Positions 1 through 6,122 of a stretch of 17,840 nt of DNA are shown here, one piece after another. The DNA is taken from the NCBI GenBank assembly GCA_023432005.1, contig JAEYVF010000018.1, positions 1 to 17,840 on the forward strand, written 5' to 3'. The position numbers and the translations under genes are program-made. This DNA is from Actinomycetes bacterium. Its GTDB lineage: Bacteria > Actinomycetota > Actinomycetes > Actinomycetales > Microbacteriaceae. Position 1 is the first letter of the stretch. Every line of letters starts with the position of its first letter. The notes beneath the pieces were generated by a model. The model was not told the origin of the DNA, did not search any database, and worked only from the letters and a program-made list of their open reading frames with translations.

Positions 1-1317
1 CTCGTACCCCCACGCCCACTCGAAGTTGTCGAGCAGCGACCAGTAGAAGTAGCCGCGCACGTCGACCCCGCGCGAGCGCGCCTCCGCGACCGCCTCGAGG
101 TGGGCGCGCAGGAACTCGACGCGGTCGGCATCCGGCACCGAGCCGTCGGCCGCCACCTGGTCGTCGAACGCGGCGCCGTTCTCGGTCACGAACACCGGGA
201 CGCCGGCGGGGCCGGTGTAGTCGCGCTGCACGCGCTCGAGCAGCTCGGTGAGCCCGTGCGGCTCGATCTCCCAGCCCATCGACGTCACGGGTGCGCCGGT
301 CGGATGCCAGTGGATGCCGTCGTCGGCCGGGAACGGCGAGCCGGTCTCGCGCTCGGTCGGCGCCTCCTGCCTCTGCTCCTGCACAGGGGGCAGCACCGAC
401 ACGGTCTCCCCGTGGTAGTAGTTCACGCCCAGGAAGTCGGCGGAGCCGCGGATGATGTCCAGATCCCCAGCACGAACGACGGAATCGAGGCCGAACGGTG
501 CGAGATCCTCCCGCAGGTCCTGCGCGTATTCACCCCGGAACAGCGGGTCGAGGAAGAAGCGGTTGAACTGCCCGTCGATGCGCCGCACGGCGTCGAGGTC
601 GCCCGGGTCGTCGGCGCGCAGGGGGCGCACAGGCGCGAGATTGAGCGTGATGCCCACCTGTGCAGCCCCCGCGGCCTTCAACTCGCGCGCGGCGAGGCCG
701 TGCGCGAGGAGCAGGTGATGCCCCGCGGCCACGCCGTCCTCCTTCGACCGGCGCCCGGGCGCGTGCGCCCCCGCCGTGTAGGAGAGGAACGACGAGCACC
801 AGGGCTCGTTGAACGTCGTCCACGTGTCGAGGCGATCGCCGAGCGCACCGTGCACCGCGAGGGCGTACTCCACGAACCGCTCCGCCGTGTCGCGCGCCGG
901 CCAGCCGCCGAGCTCCTCCCGCGCCTGCGGCAGGTCCCAGTGGTACAGCGTCGGCCACGGACGGATGCCGGCCTCGAGCAGCGCGTCGACGAGCCGGTCG
1001 TAGAACGCGAGCCCCGCGGGATTGAGGCCTGCGTCATCCGGCACCACACGCGCCCACGAGATCGAGAAGCGGTAGGCGTCGAGCCCGAGCTGCTTCATGA
1101 GCGCGACGTCCTCCGGGTAGCGGTGGTAGTGGTCGCACGCGACCGACCCGTCGTCGCCGTTGATCACGGCGCCCGGCACGCGGCAGAAGGCGTCCCAGAT
1201 CGAGTCGCGGCGGCCATCCGTCCACGCGGCGCCCTCGATCTGGAAGGCGGCGGTGGCGGCCCCGAACACGAAGTCGCGAGGAAGGGAGGCCAGAGCGGGA
1301 GAGGAGAGCGAGCTCAC
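1..1317 (-). CDS. GH1 beta-glucosidase, C-terminus cut by window edge
   Basis: Cytoplasmic family 1 glycoside hydrolase that should cleave imported cellobiose or other beta-glucosides to glucose. The visible 439 residues are a nearly full GH1 barrel. FVFGAATAAFQIEGA lies near residue 16, the acid/base motif TFNEPW has Glu171, LGVNYYHGE lies near 296, the nucleophile motif VTENGA has Glu379, and WSLLDNFEWAWGYE ends at 439. GH1 enzymes usually have 450-480 residues, so only a short C-terminal end is missing. There is no signal peptide, which fits hydrolysis after uptake. The GTG start at 1317 overlaps the TGA of the upstream permease gene in a 4-base GTGA, so translation is probably coupled. 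It is the last visible gene of the operon starting near 4742, matching the place of bglC after cebEFG in Streptomyces. Family is certain; cellobiose as substrate is inferred from operon and operator, and a 6-phosphate substrate is unlikely with ABC uptake. Confidence 0.95.
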   Translation of the reverse strand, partial: MSSLSSPALASLPRDFVFGAATAAFQIEGAAWTDGRRDSIWDAFCRVPGAVINGDDGSVACDHYHRYPEDVALMKQLGLDAYRFSISWARVVPDDAGLNPAGLAFYDRLVDALLEAGIRPWPTLYHWDLPQAREELGGWPARDTAERFVEYALAVHGALGDRLDTWTTFNEPWCSSFLSYTAGAHAPGRRSKEDGVAAGHHLLLAHGLAARELKAAGAAQVGITLNLAPVRPLRADDPGDLDAVRRIDGQFNRFFLDPLFRGEYAQDLREDLAPFGLDSVVRAGDLDIIRGSADFLGVNYYHGETVSVLPPVQEQRQEAPTERETGSPFPADDGIHWHPTGAPVTSMGWEIEPHGLTELLERVQRDYTGPAGVPVFVTENGAAFDDQVAADGSVPDADRVEFLRAHLEAVAEARSRGVDVRGYFYWSLLDNFEWAWGYE

Positions 1318-2225
1318 GCCTTCACCGCCCCCTGCATGATGCCCGTCACGAGCTGCTTGCCGGCCACCACGAAGAGCACGAGGAGCGGCACGGTCGCCAC
1401 GAGCGTGCCCGCGAGCACGACCGAGTAGTCGACGAAGTAGTTCGCCTGCAGCAGCGACAGCGCCACCGGCAGCGTCGGGTTCTGCGGCGTCAGCACGATG
1501 AACGGCCAGAAGAAGTTCGTCCACGTCGCCACGAACGTGAAGAGCGCGAGCATCGTCGCGGCGGGCCGCGCGATCGGCAGCGCGATCGACCAGAACGATC
1601 GGAACGCGCTCGCACCATCGACGCGCGCGGCCTCGATGATCTCGTCGGGGATCGCCTGCGAGATGTACTGCGTCATCCAGAACACCCCGAACGCGTTCAC
1701 GAGCGCCGGCACGATGATCGCCTGCATGCTGTCGATCCAGCCGAACTGGGCCATGAGCAGGTAGAGCGGCACGACGCCGAGCTGCGTCGGCACGGCCATC
1801 GTCGCGACGATGAACACGAGCAGCGGCCCGCGGCCCTTGAACTTGAGCTTCGCGAAGGCGTAGCCGGCGAGCGTCGAGAAGAACACGACCGAGGCCGACA
1901 CCGTCACCGAGACGAAGAGCGAGTTACCGAGCGCCTTCCAGAAGTTGACGGCCGGGTTCGTGATCGCGGCGTACGCGTTCTCGATGAAGTGCGCCCCCGG
2001 GAACCACGACAGGTTCGGGTCGCGTGCCGACGTCGAGTCGCCCGACGCGACGAGGAACGACCAGTAGAGCGGCAGGATGCTGATGAGCAGCACGGCGCCG
2101 AGGAACGCGTAGCCCAGGATGCCGGGCTTGCGCTGCGCGACCGTGAGCCGACGCATCCGCCGACGACGGTTGCGCGCGAGCTGCGCGGGGGAGAGCACGG
2201 GCACGGGTGCGGGTCCGGCGGACAT
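1314..2225 (-). CDS. cebG: Carbohydrate ABC transporter permease, MalG type (cebG-like)
   Basis: Second inner-membrane permease of the beta-glucoside ABC importer, 303 residues, normal for the MalG class. After a basic N-terminus (RNRRRRMRR near residue 15) come about six membrane segments. The EAA loop that docks the ATPase is clear: IIEAARVDGA with Glu198, then FWSIALPIARP. The ATG at 2225 shares one base with the stop of the preceding permease gene (TGATG), and the gene's own TGA overlaps the GTG of the beta-glucosidase, so all three are tightly coupled. The reading frame stays open upstream to 3284, but that part is antisense-frame shadow of the other permease. Transporter class is certain; the cellobiose assignment rests on gene order and on the operator near 4700. 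Confidence 0.9.
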   Translation of the reverse strand: MSAGPAPVPVLSPAQLARNRRRRMRRLTVAQRKPGILGYAFLGAVLLISILPLYWSFLVASGDSTSARDPNLSWFPGAHFIENAYAAITNPAVNFWKALGNSLFVSVTVSASVVFFSTLAGYAFAKLKFKGRGPLLVFIVATMAVPTQLGVVPLYLLMAQFGWIDSMQAIIVPALVNAFGVFWMTQYISQAIPDEIIEAARVDGASAFRSFWSIALPIARPAATMLALFTFVATWTNFFWPFIVLTPQNPTLPVALSLLQANYFVDYSVVLAGTLVATVPLLVLFVVAGKQLVTGIMQGAVKA

Positions 2226-3184
2226 CAGCGGGTTCCTTCCGTCGAGATGCGGCGCGAGAGCAGCAGGTTGACGAGGCCGAAGATCGCGATCACGAGGAAC
2301 AGCAGCCACGCGACCGCCGACGCCTTGCCGAAGTCGAAGCGGTCCCAGCCGAGGTTGTAGAGGTAGAGGGTGAGCGTCAGCCACTGCGAGTCGGAGCCGC
2401 CCTGGCCGAACTGGTCGTAGAGGCGCGGCTCGTCGAAGATCTGCAGGCCGCCGATCGTCGAGGTGATGATGACGAAGATGAGGGTCGGGCGGATGCCGGG
2501 GATCGTCACCGACAGGAACTGCCGGATGCGACCCGCACCGTCGATGACCGCCGCCTCGTAGTAGTCGCGCGGGATGGCCTGCATCGCGGCGAGCAGCACG
2601 AGCGAGTTGTAGCCGGTCCAGCGGAAGTTGACCATCGTCGCGATCGCCACGTGGCTCGCGAGCGGGTCGACGTGCCAGCGCACGGGCGGGATGCCGAACG
2701 CGCCCAGCAGGTTGTTGATCGCACCGAACTGGTCGGCGAACAGCTGGCCGAAGATGAGGGCCACCGCGACGGGTGCGACGACGTAGGGAAGCAGCACGCC
2801 CATCCGCCAGAACGTCTTGCCGCGCAGGTTGGTGTCGAGAGCGGATGCGATGAGCAGCGCGAGGATGATCTGCGGCACCGAGGAGAGCAGGAAGATGCTC
2901 ACCGAGTTGCGGAGCGCGATCCAGAACTTCTTGTCGCCGAGCACGGCCGCGTAGTTGTCGAAGGCGATCCAGCCGCCGTCGCCGCCGATGAGGCTCCACT
3001 GGTGCAGCGACACGTAGGCCGTGTAGAGCAGCGGGAAGAGCCCCACGATCGCGAACAGGATGAAGAACGGCGAGATGTAGACGTAGGGCGTCGCCTTGTA
3101 GCTGAAGTTGGCGAAGCGCTGCCGGCCCGTGAGCGGTGAGCCGCCGCGCGGGCGCCGCGGCGGTGCGGCGGTGTGCGTGGTCAT
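2225..3184 (-). CDS. cebF: Carbohydrate ABC transporter permease, MalF type (cebF-like)
   Basis: First inner-membrane permease of the beta-glucoside importer, 319 residues with about six membrane segments (for example YVYISPFFILFAIVGLFPLL near residue 33). The EAA loop YYEAAVIDGA has Glu210 and is followed by FLSVTIPGIRP. The ATG at 3184 is chosen because GAGGA lies six bases upstream on the minus strand; an earlier in-frame ATG at 3280 would add a low-complexity Pro/Ala/Arg leader that runs back into the intergenic hairpin and has no ribosome site. It pairs with the permease at 1314-2225, whose start it touches by one base. A 148-base gap with a strong hairpin separates it from the binding-protein gene. 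No ATPase gene is present, so it presumably uses a shared MsiK-like ATPase. Confidence 0.9.
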   Translation of the reverse strand: MTTHTAAPPRRPRGGSPLTGRQRFANFSYKATPYVYISPFFILFAIVGLFPLLYTAYVSLHQWSLIGGDGGWIAFDNYAAVLGDKKFWIALRNSVSIFLLSSVPQIILALLIASALDTNLRGKTFWRMGVLLPYVVAPVAVALIFGQLFADQFGAINNLLGAFGIPPVRWHVDPLASHVAIATMVNFRWTGYNSLVLLAAMQAIPRDYYEAAVIDGAGRIRQFLSVTIPGIRPTLIFVIITSTIGGLQIFDEPRLYDQFGQGGSDSQWLTLTLYLYNLGWDRFDFGKASAVAWLLFLVIAIFGLVNLLLSRRISTEGTR

Positions 3185-3190
3185 GGAGAG

Positions 3191-3195
3191 TCCTC
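3191..3195 (-). promoter_or_regulatory. Ribosome binding site fixing the cebF-like start
   Basis: GAGGA on the minus strand, six bases before the ATG at 3184. It favours this start over the in-frame ATG at 3280. Confidence 0.7.
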
Positions 3196-3260
3196 GGTGC
3201 GTGGGTGCCCGGCCGCGTGCGGGTGCGGATGCGGATGCGGGCGCAGGTCGGGTGGAGTGG

Positions 3261-3299
3261 TGCGGGGGCGGGCATCCCATCCATGTGCCCGCCCCCGCA
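3261..3299 (-). terminator. GC-rich intercistronic hairpin after the binding-protein gene
   Basis: Perfect 14-bp inverted repeat, arms 3261-3274 (TGCGGGGGCGGGCA) and 3286-3299, with an 11-base loop. It lies 34 bases past the stop of the cebE-like gene, within the gap before the cebF-like gene. No T-run follows in the direction of transcription, so a partial terminator or an mRNA 3'-end stabiliser is more likely than a full stop. Such an element would leave the binding protein in excess over the permeases. Confidence 0.6.
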
Positions 3300-3332
3300 G
3301 GGGTGTCAGCTCAGCTCAGTGGCCCAGCGGCC

Positions 3333-4610
3333 TCAGCCGAGGGCTTCGACCTCGCTGACGAACTGCTCCCAGGACTGGTCGATGGTCTGCTGACCCTCTT
3401 CCACGCGGGTGAGCGCCTGCTGCGCGGCGTCGTTGATCTGGAAGTACTTCGGGCCCTTGAAGGGGGGCTCCGGGTTCACGGCGCTCGCGCGGTTGGCGAG
3501 GATCTCACCCACGGGCGCGCTGTTGAAGTACTCGTTGATCGACCCGGTGAGCGCGGCGTCGTCGTACGCGGCGACCTGGCTCGGGAAGGTGCCGGCGTTC
3601 GTGAACGCCTTGATCTGCTGCTCGGGCGCGGTCAGCCAGGCGGCGAACTTCTTCGCCTCCTCGGTGTTCTTGCCCTGCGCGGGAACGGTCAGGTACGAGC
3701 CGCCCCAGTTGCCGCCGCCGCCGGGGAAGACGTCGGCGATGTCCCAGCCGGTCGTGTCGGCCGCGTTGCCCGAGATGACGCCGAGCATCCAGCCCGGGCA
3801 GAGCATCGTGGCGTACTCGCCCGTCGAGAGGGCGCCGAACCAGTCGTCCGACCACTGGCCGAGCTTCGCCGACAGGGTCGCCGAGGCCTCGAGCACCGAG
3901 CGGAAGGTCTCCTCGACGTCGGGGTTCTCGGTGGCGATGACCGTGCCGTCGTTCTCCTCGTAGTAGTTGGTGAACTGGTTGCTCATGCCCTGGTAGGTGG
4001 CGCCAGCCGAGTCGAACCAGGCCTTGCCGGTCTTGTCGACGTACTGCTGGCCGACCTCGAAGTAGCGGTCCCAGTCGCCCTCGAGGAGGGCGGCCACCTC
4101 GGCGCGGTCGGTCGGGAGGCCGGCCTCCGCGAACAGGTCGGCGCGGTAGCAGATCGCTTCGGGGCCGATGTCGGTGCCGTAGCCGACGAGGCGGCCATCC
4201 GCATCCGTCGCCGCCGCGGTCTTCCAGTCGAGCCAGCGGCCCTCGACCGACGGGTCGGAGAGGTCGAAGAGCTTGTCGGAGTACTGCATCATCTCGGGCA
4301 GCCAGTCGACCTCGATGGCCTCGACGTCGGCGAGGCCCGAGCCGGCGCCGAGCTTCTGGAAGAAGTTCGCTCGCGCGTCGTTGCTGGTGGCGGCGCGGTT
4401 GTGAACGATCTTGATGCCGGGGTTCGCGGCCTCGTACTCCTTGAGCAGCTCGTCGGTGTAGCCGAAGTCGTTGAAGGTGGCGATGGTGAGGGTGATGTCA
4501 CCGCCCTCGCCGCCGCTGCCGCCGTCCGTGGCGCAGCCGCTCGCGATGAGCGCGACGCTCGAGATGGTGGCGATGCCGAGCGCGGTGCGTGCGCGCAGGG
4601 TCGTCCTCAT
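3333..4610 (-). CDS. cebE: Sugar-binding lipoprotein of ABC importer (cebE-like)
   Basis: Family 1 extracellular solute-binding protein of 425 residues, anchored as a lipoprotein outside the membrane, that delivers its sugar to the two permeases downstream. The N-terminus MRTTLRARTA is basic, a hydrophobic stretch follows, and the lipobox ends IASGC at Cys26. A Gly/Ser/Asp linker then leads into the fold (LTIATFNDFGYTDELLKEYE near residue 38). Typical family features include AICYRADLFAEAGLP in the middle and MLCPGWMLGVISG later. An in-frame GTG at 4616 precedes the ATG at 4610, but the ATG is chosen because AAAGGAG ends five bases before it and overlaps the GTG. Ligand is inferred as cellobiose or cello-oligosaccharide from the CebR-type operators and the GH1 gene in the same operon; the sequence alone does not prove it. 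First gene of its operon. Confidence 0.88.
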   Translation of the reverse strand: MRTTLRARTALGIATISSVALIASGCATDGGSGGEGGDITLTIATFNDFGYTDELLKEYEAANPGIKIVHNRAATSNDARANFFQKLGAGSGLADVEAIEVDWLPEMMQYSDKLFDLSDPSVEGRWLDWKTAAATDADGRLVGYGTDIGPEAICYRADLFAEAGLPTDRAEVAALLEGDWDRYFEVGQQYVDKTGKAWFDSAGATYQGMSNQFTNYYEENDGTVIATENPDVEETFRSVLEASATLSAKLGQWSDDWFGALSTGEYATMLCPGWMLGVISGNAADTTGWDIADVFPGGGGNWGGSYLTVPAQGKNTEEAKKFAAWLTAPEQQIKAFTNAGTFPSQVAAYDDAALTGSINEYFNSAPVGEILANRASAVNPEPPFKGPKYFQINDAAQQALTRVEEGQQTIDQSWEQFVSEVEALG

Positions 4611-4615
4611 GGTCA

Positions 4616-4622
4616 CTCCTTT
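4616..4622 (-). promoter_or_regulatory. Ribosome binding site of the cebE-like gene
   Basis: AAAGGAG on the minus strand, five bases before ATG 4610. The alternative GTG at 4616 starts inside this motif, so it is unlikely to be used. Confidence 0.75.
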
Positions 4623-4687
4623 GTGTCGGTGAAGGGGTCAGGCGCGGGGCCCAGCCGGATGCGCTCGGACGGTTGCTTTCGGCATGT

Positions 4688-4703
4688 CCGGGAGCGCTCC
4701 CGG
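4688..4703. promoter_or_regulatory. CebR/CelR-type operator, promoter-distal copy
   Basis: Perfect 16-bp palindrome CCGGGAGCGCTCCCGG. Its 12-bp core GGGAGCGCTCCC is the core of the published CebR (Streptomyces) and CelR (Thermobifida) operator TGGGAGCGCTCCCA. It begins about four bases after the predicted transcription start of the minus-strand operon, a position expected to block transcription. Its centre is 33 bp, about three helical turns, from the second copy. Confidence 0.85.
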
Positions 4704-4713
4704 TTGGTGCGAG

Positions 4714-4742
4714 ACGCTATCCGGGAGCGCTCCCGATGTCAA
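4714..4742 (-). promoter_or_regulatory. Promoter of the beta-glucoside operon
   Basis: On the minus strand a perfect -35 TTGACA (4742-4737), a 17-base spacer and a -10 TAGCGT (4719-4714). Predicted transcription start is near 4707, giving a leader of about 97 bases before ATG 4610. The spacer is almost entirely the operator 4722-4735, so repressor and sigma factor would compete for the same DNA. Confidence 0.8.
4722..4735. promoter_or_regulatory. CebR/CelR-type operator inside the promoter spacer
   Basis: Perfect 14-bp palindrome CGGGAGCGCTCCCG with the same core GGGAGCGCTCCC as the copy at 4688-4703. It sits between the -35 and -10 boxes of the minus-strand promoter. It is also about 37-50 bases upstream of the -10 of the divergent plus-strand gene at 4785, so an effect on that gene is possible but less obvious. 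Confidence 0.85.
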
Positions 4743-4771
4743 CCTGCCCGCCCACCCCGCATCCGGGGGAG

Positions 4772-4777
4772 TAGCGT
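4772..4777 (+). promoter_or_regulatory. -10 box for a probably leaderless transcript
   Basis: TAGCGT with seven bases between it and the GTG at 4785, the spacing expected when transcription starts at the start codon. No convincing -35 is seen 16-18 bases upstream, and no ribosome site lies at the usual distance. Confidence 0.5.
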
Positions 4778-4784
4778 CGGCCTC

Positions 4785-4940
4785 GTGACCGACGGCTTCA
4801 TCCGCCTGCCGGAGCCCGTGGGCGACGCCGCCTGCTGGCTCGGGCGCGTGTGCCCCGAGTGCGGCGCGCTCGACGAGTCGCGCGAGCCCGCATCCGTCTG
4901 CCCGCGTTGCGGCGCCGAGCTGCCGGAGGCGGACGGATGA
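4785..4940 (+). CDS. Small zinc-ribbon protein, 51 residues
   Basis: Short protein with two CPxCG knuckles, VCPECG (Cys23, Cys26) and VCPRCG (Cys39, Cys42), spaced as in a zinc ribbon; another Cys lies at 17. The N-terminal part GFIRLPEPVGDAACWLGR has no motif I recognise. The start is GTG, preceded by a -10 box at leaderless spacing. The last codons overlap the ATG of the flavoprotein gene by four bases (ATGA), so the two are translationally coupled and probably work together. Codon use matches the neighbours (GC-rich third positions), supporting a real gene. Function unknown; a rubredoxin-like redox partner, a metal-dependent assembly factor or a small regulator are all possible. Confidence 0.72.
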   Translation: MTDGFIRLPEPVGDAACWLGRVCPECGALDESREPASVCPRCGAELPEADG

Positions 4941-5977
4941 CGGGGCGCCTCGAGGAGCTCCTCGGCATCCGGCACCCGATCTTGCTCGGTGCGTTCGGCG
5001 GGCTCTCCAACGTCTCGCTCACGGTCGCCGTGAGCGAGCTCGGCGGTCTCGGGCAGTACGGGCTCTACGGGTATTCCGCGGAGCGCATCCGTGACACCAC
5101 CGCGGCCCTCCGCGCCGCGACCGATCGCCCCTTCGGCCTCAACCTCTGGCTTCCCACGGGCGACGAGGTGACGCCCGGCGAGGTCGACGTCGCCGCCGTC
5201 ATCGCGGCACTCGCGCCCTTCTATGCCGAACTCGGCATGTCGCAGCCGGCGCCGCCCGTCGCGTTCCTCCCAAGCATCGACGAACAGCTCGCGGCCGTGC
5301 TCGAGGCCCGCCCCGCCGTGCTGAGCGTCGTCTTCGGGGTGCCGCCGCGCGACGTGATCGGCGCGGCTCACGAACGCGGCATCCGCGTGATCGGCACCGC
5401 GACGACGGTCGCCGAGGCGCGCGCACTCGAGGCGGGCGGCGTCGACGCCGTCATCGCGAGCGGTGCGGAGGCGGGCGGGCACCGCGTCTCGTTCCTGCGG
5501 CCCGCCGAACGCTCGCTCGTCGGCACCCTCGCACTCGTGCCGCAGGTCGTCGATGCCGTGCGCATCCCCGTGATCGCCGCGGGCGGCATCGCCGACCGTC
5601 GCGGGGTCGCGGCGGCTCGCGCGCTCGGCGCCGAGGGGGTGATCGTCGGCACCGCGTTCCTGGCCACCCGCCAGTCGGCGGCGACGGAGGCGCACCGCCA
5701 TGCCATCCGCGACGCGAGCGACGAGAGCACCGTGCTCACGCGCGCCATGAGCGGTCGGCTGGCTCGCGGCATCCCGAACCGCGCCGTGCGCGACATCGAG
5801 GCAGCCGGTGCGGTCGCCCCCTTCCCCGCCCAGAACTGGGCCACGGGCGCCTTCCGCGCGGAGGCCGCCCGGCGGGGCGAGGGCGAGCTCCTGTCGCTGT
5901 GGGCCGGGCAAGCAGCCGGCCTCACGCGACACGCCGAGGTCTCCGAGATCTTCGCCGAGCTTCTCGCCGGTCTCTGA
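4937..5977 (+). CDS. Nitronate monooxygenase-type FMN oxidoreductase
   Basis: TIM-barrel flavoprotein of 346 residues in the nitronate monooxygenase / 2-nitropropane dioxygenase family. It would use FMN and oxygen to oxidise alkyl nitronates such as propionate 3-nitronate, though many members have unknown substrates. Visible family features: LLGIRHPILLGAFGGLSN at the N-terminus, ASGAEAGGHR with His182 (usual catalytic or FMN-proximal His), the phosphate-binding IAAGGIAD at residues 213-220, and GVIVGTAFLAT. Cytoplasmic, with no signal peptide. The ATG at 4937 overlaps the zinc-ribbon stop by four bases; an earlier in-frame ATG at 4850 lies inside that gene and would add an Arg-rich shadow sequence. 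Family assignment is firm; substrate is open, and enoyl-ACP reductase (FabK-like) activity is a related alternative. Confidence 0.88.
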   Translation: MTGRLEELLGIRHPILLGAFGGLSNVSLTVAVSELGGLGQYGLYGYSAERIRDTTAALRAATDRPFGLNLWLPTGDEVTPGEVDVAAVIAALAPFYAELGMSQPAPPVAFLPSIDEQLAAVLEARPAVLSVVFGVPPRDVIGAAHERGIRVIGTATTVAEARALEAGGVDAVIASGAEAGGHRVSFLRPAERSLVGTLALVPQVVDAVRIPVIAAGGIADRRGVAAARALGAEGVIVGTAFLATRQSAATEAHRHAIRDASDESTVLTRAMSGRLARGIPNRAVRDIEAAGAVAPFPAQNWATGAFRAEAARRGEGELLSLWAGQAAGLTRHAEVSEIFAELLAGL

Positions 5978-5993
5978 CCGCTCGTCGCGCTCG

Positions 5994-6017
5994 ATATGCC
6001 GCTCATCGCGGCGATAT
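5994..6017. terminator. Weak hairpin after the flavoprotein gene
   Basis: Arms 5994-6002 and 6008-6017 pair with one bulged G at 6013 around a 5-base loop (GCCGC/GCGGC plus ATAT/ATAT). It starts 17 bases after the stop codon. No clean T-tract follows, so termination is only a possibility. Confidence 0.3.
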
Positions 6018-6071
6018 TCATCCAAACGCATCGAACATGTGTCGTCGCCTGTCAAGGGGTAGACGAATCAG

Positions 6072-6099
6072 TTCAAAATGGCCGGTCAGCGGGTACGAT
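6072..6099 (+). promoter_or_regulatory. Candidate promoter of the kinase-GAF gene
   Basis: TTCAAA (6072-6077), a 16-base spacer, then TACGAT (6094-6099), in a locally AT-richer stretch. Predicted start near 6106 gives a leader of about 17 bases. An in-frame ATG at 6078 falls between the two boxes, which argues against it as the protein start. Confidence 0.5.
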
Positions 6100-6106
6100 T
6101 CACCCC

Positions 6107-6115
6107 GAGAGGGGG
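6107..6115 (+). promoter_or_regulatory. Ribosome binding site deciding the kinase start
   Basis: Purine run GAGAGGGGG, seven bases before ATG 6123. It supports 6123 rather than the in-frame ATG at 6078. Confidence 0.6.
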
Positions 6116-6122
6116 TGGGAAT

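Noticed and set aside
100..1428. Long plus-strand open frame of 442 codons
   Set aside because: It is antisense to the GH1 gene, whose frame carries all catalytic motifs. The plus-strand translation is Arg/Val/Glu-rich with no motif.
3219..3246. Short tandem GCGGGT/GCGGAT repeats, considered as a repeat array
   Set aside because: Only about four imperfect 6-base units in a GC-rich gap, with no spacer structure; probably slippage or an instance of the common GGATGC word.
2226..3284. Upstream extension of the cebG-like frame
   Set aside because: The part beyond 2225 is an out-of-frame reading of the cebF-like gene, rich in Arg and His; the true start at 2225 touches the preceding stop.
3108..4784. 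Plus-strand open frame running into the zinc-ribbon gene
   Set aside because: The upstream part is antisense to the cebE-like gene; only the last 51 codons from GTG 4785 look like a protein, with paired CPxCG motifs.
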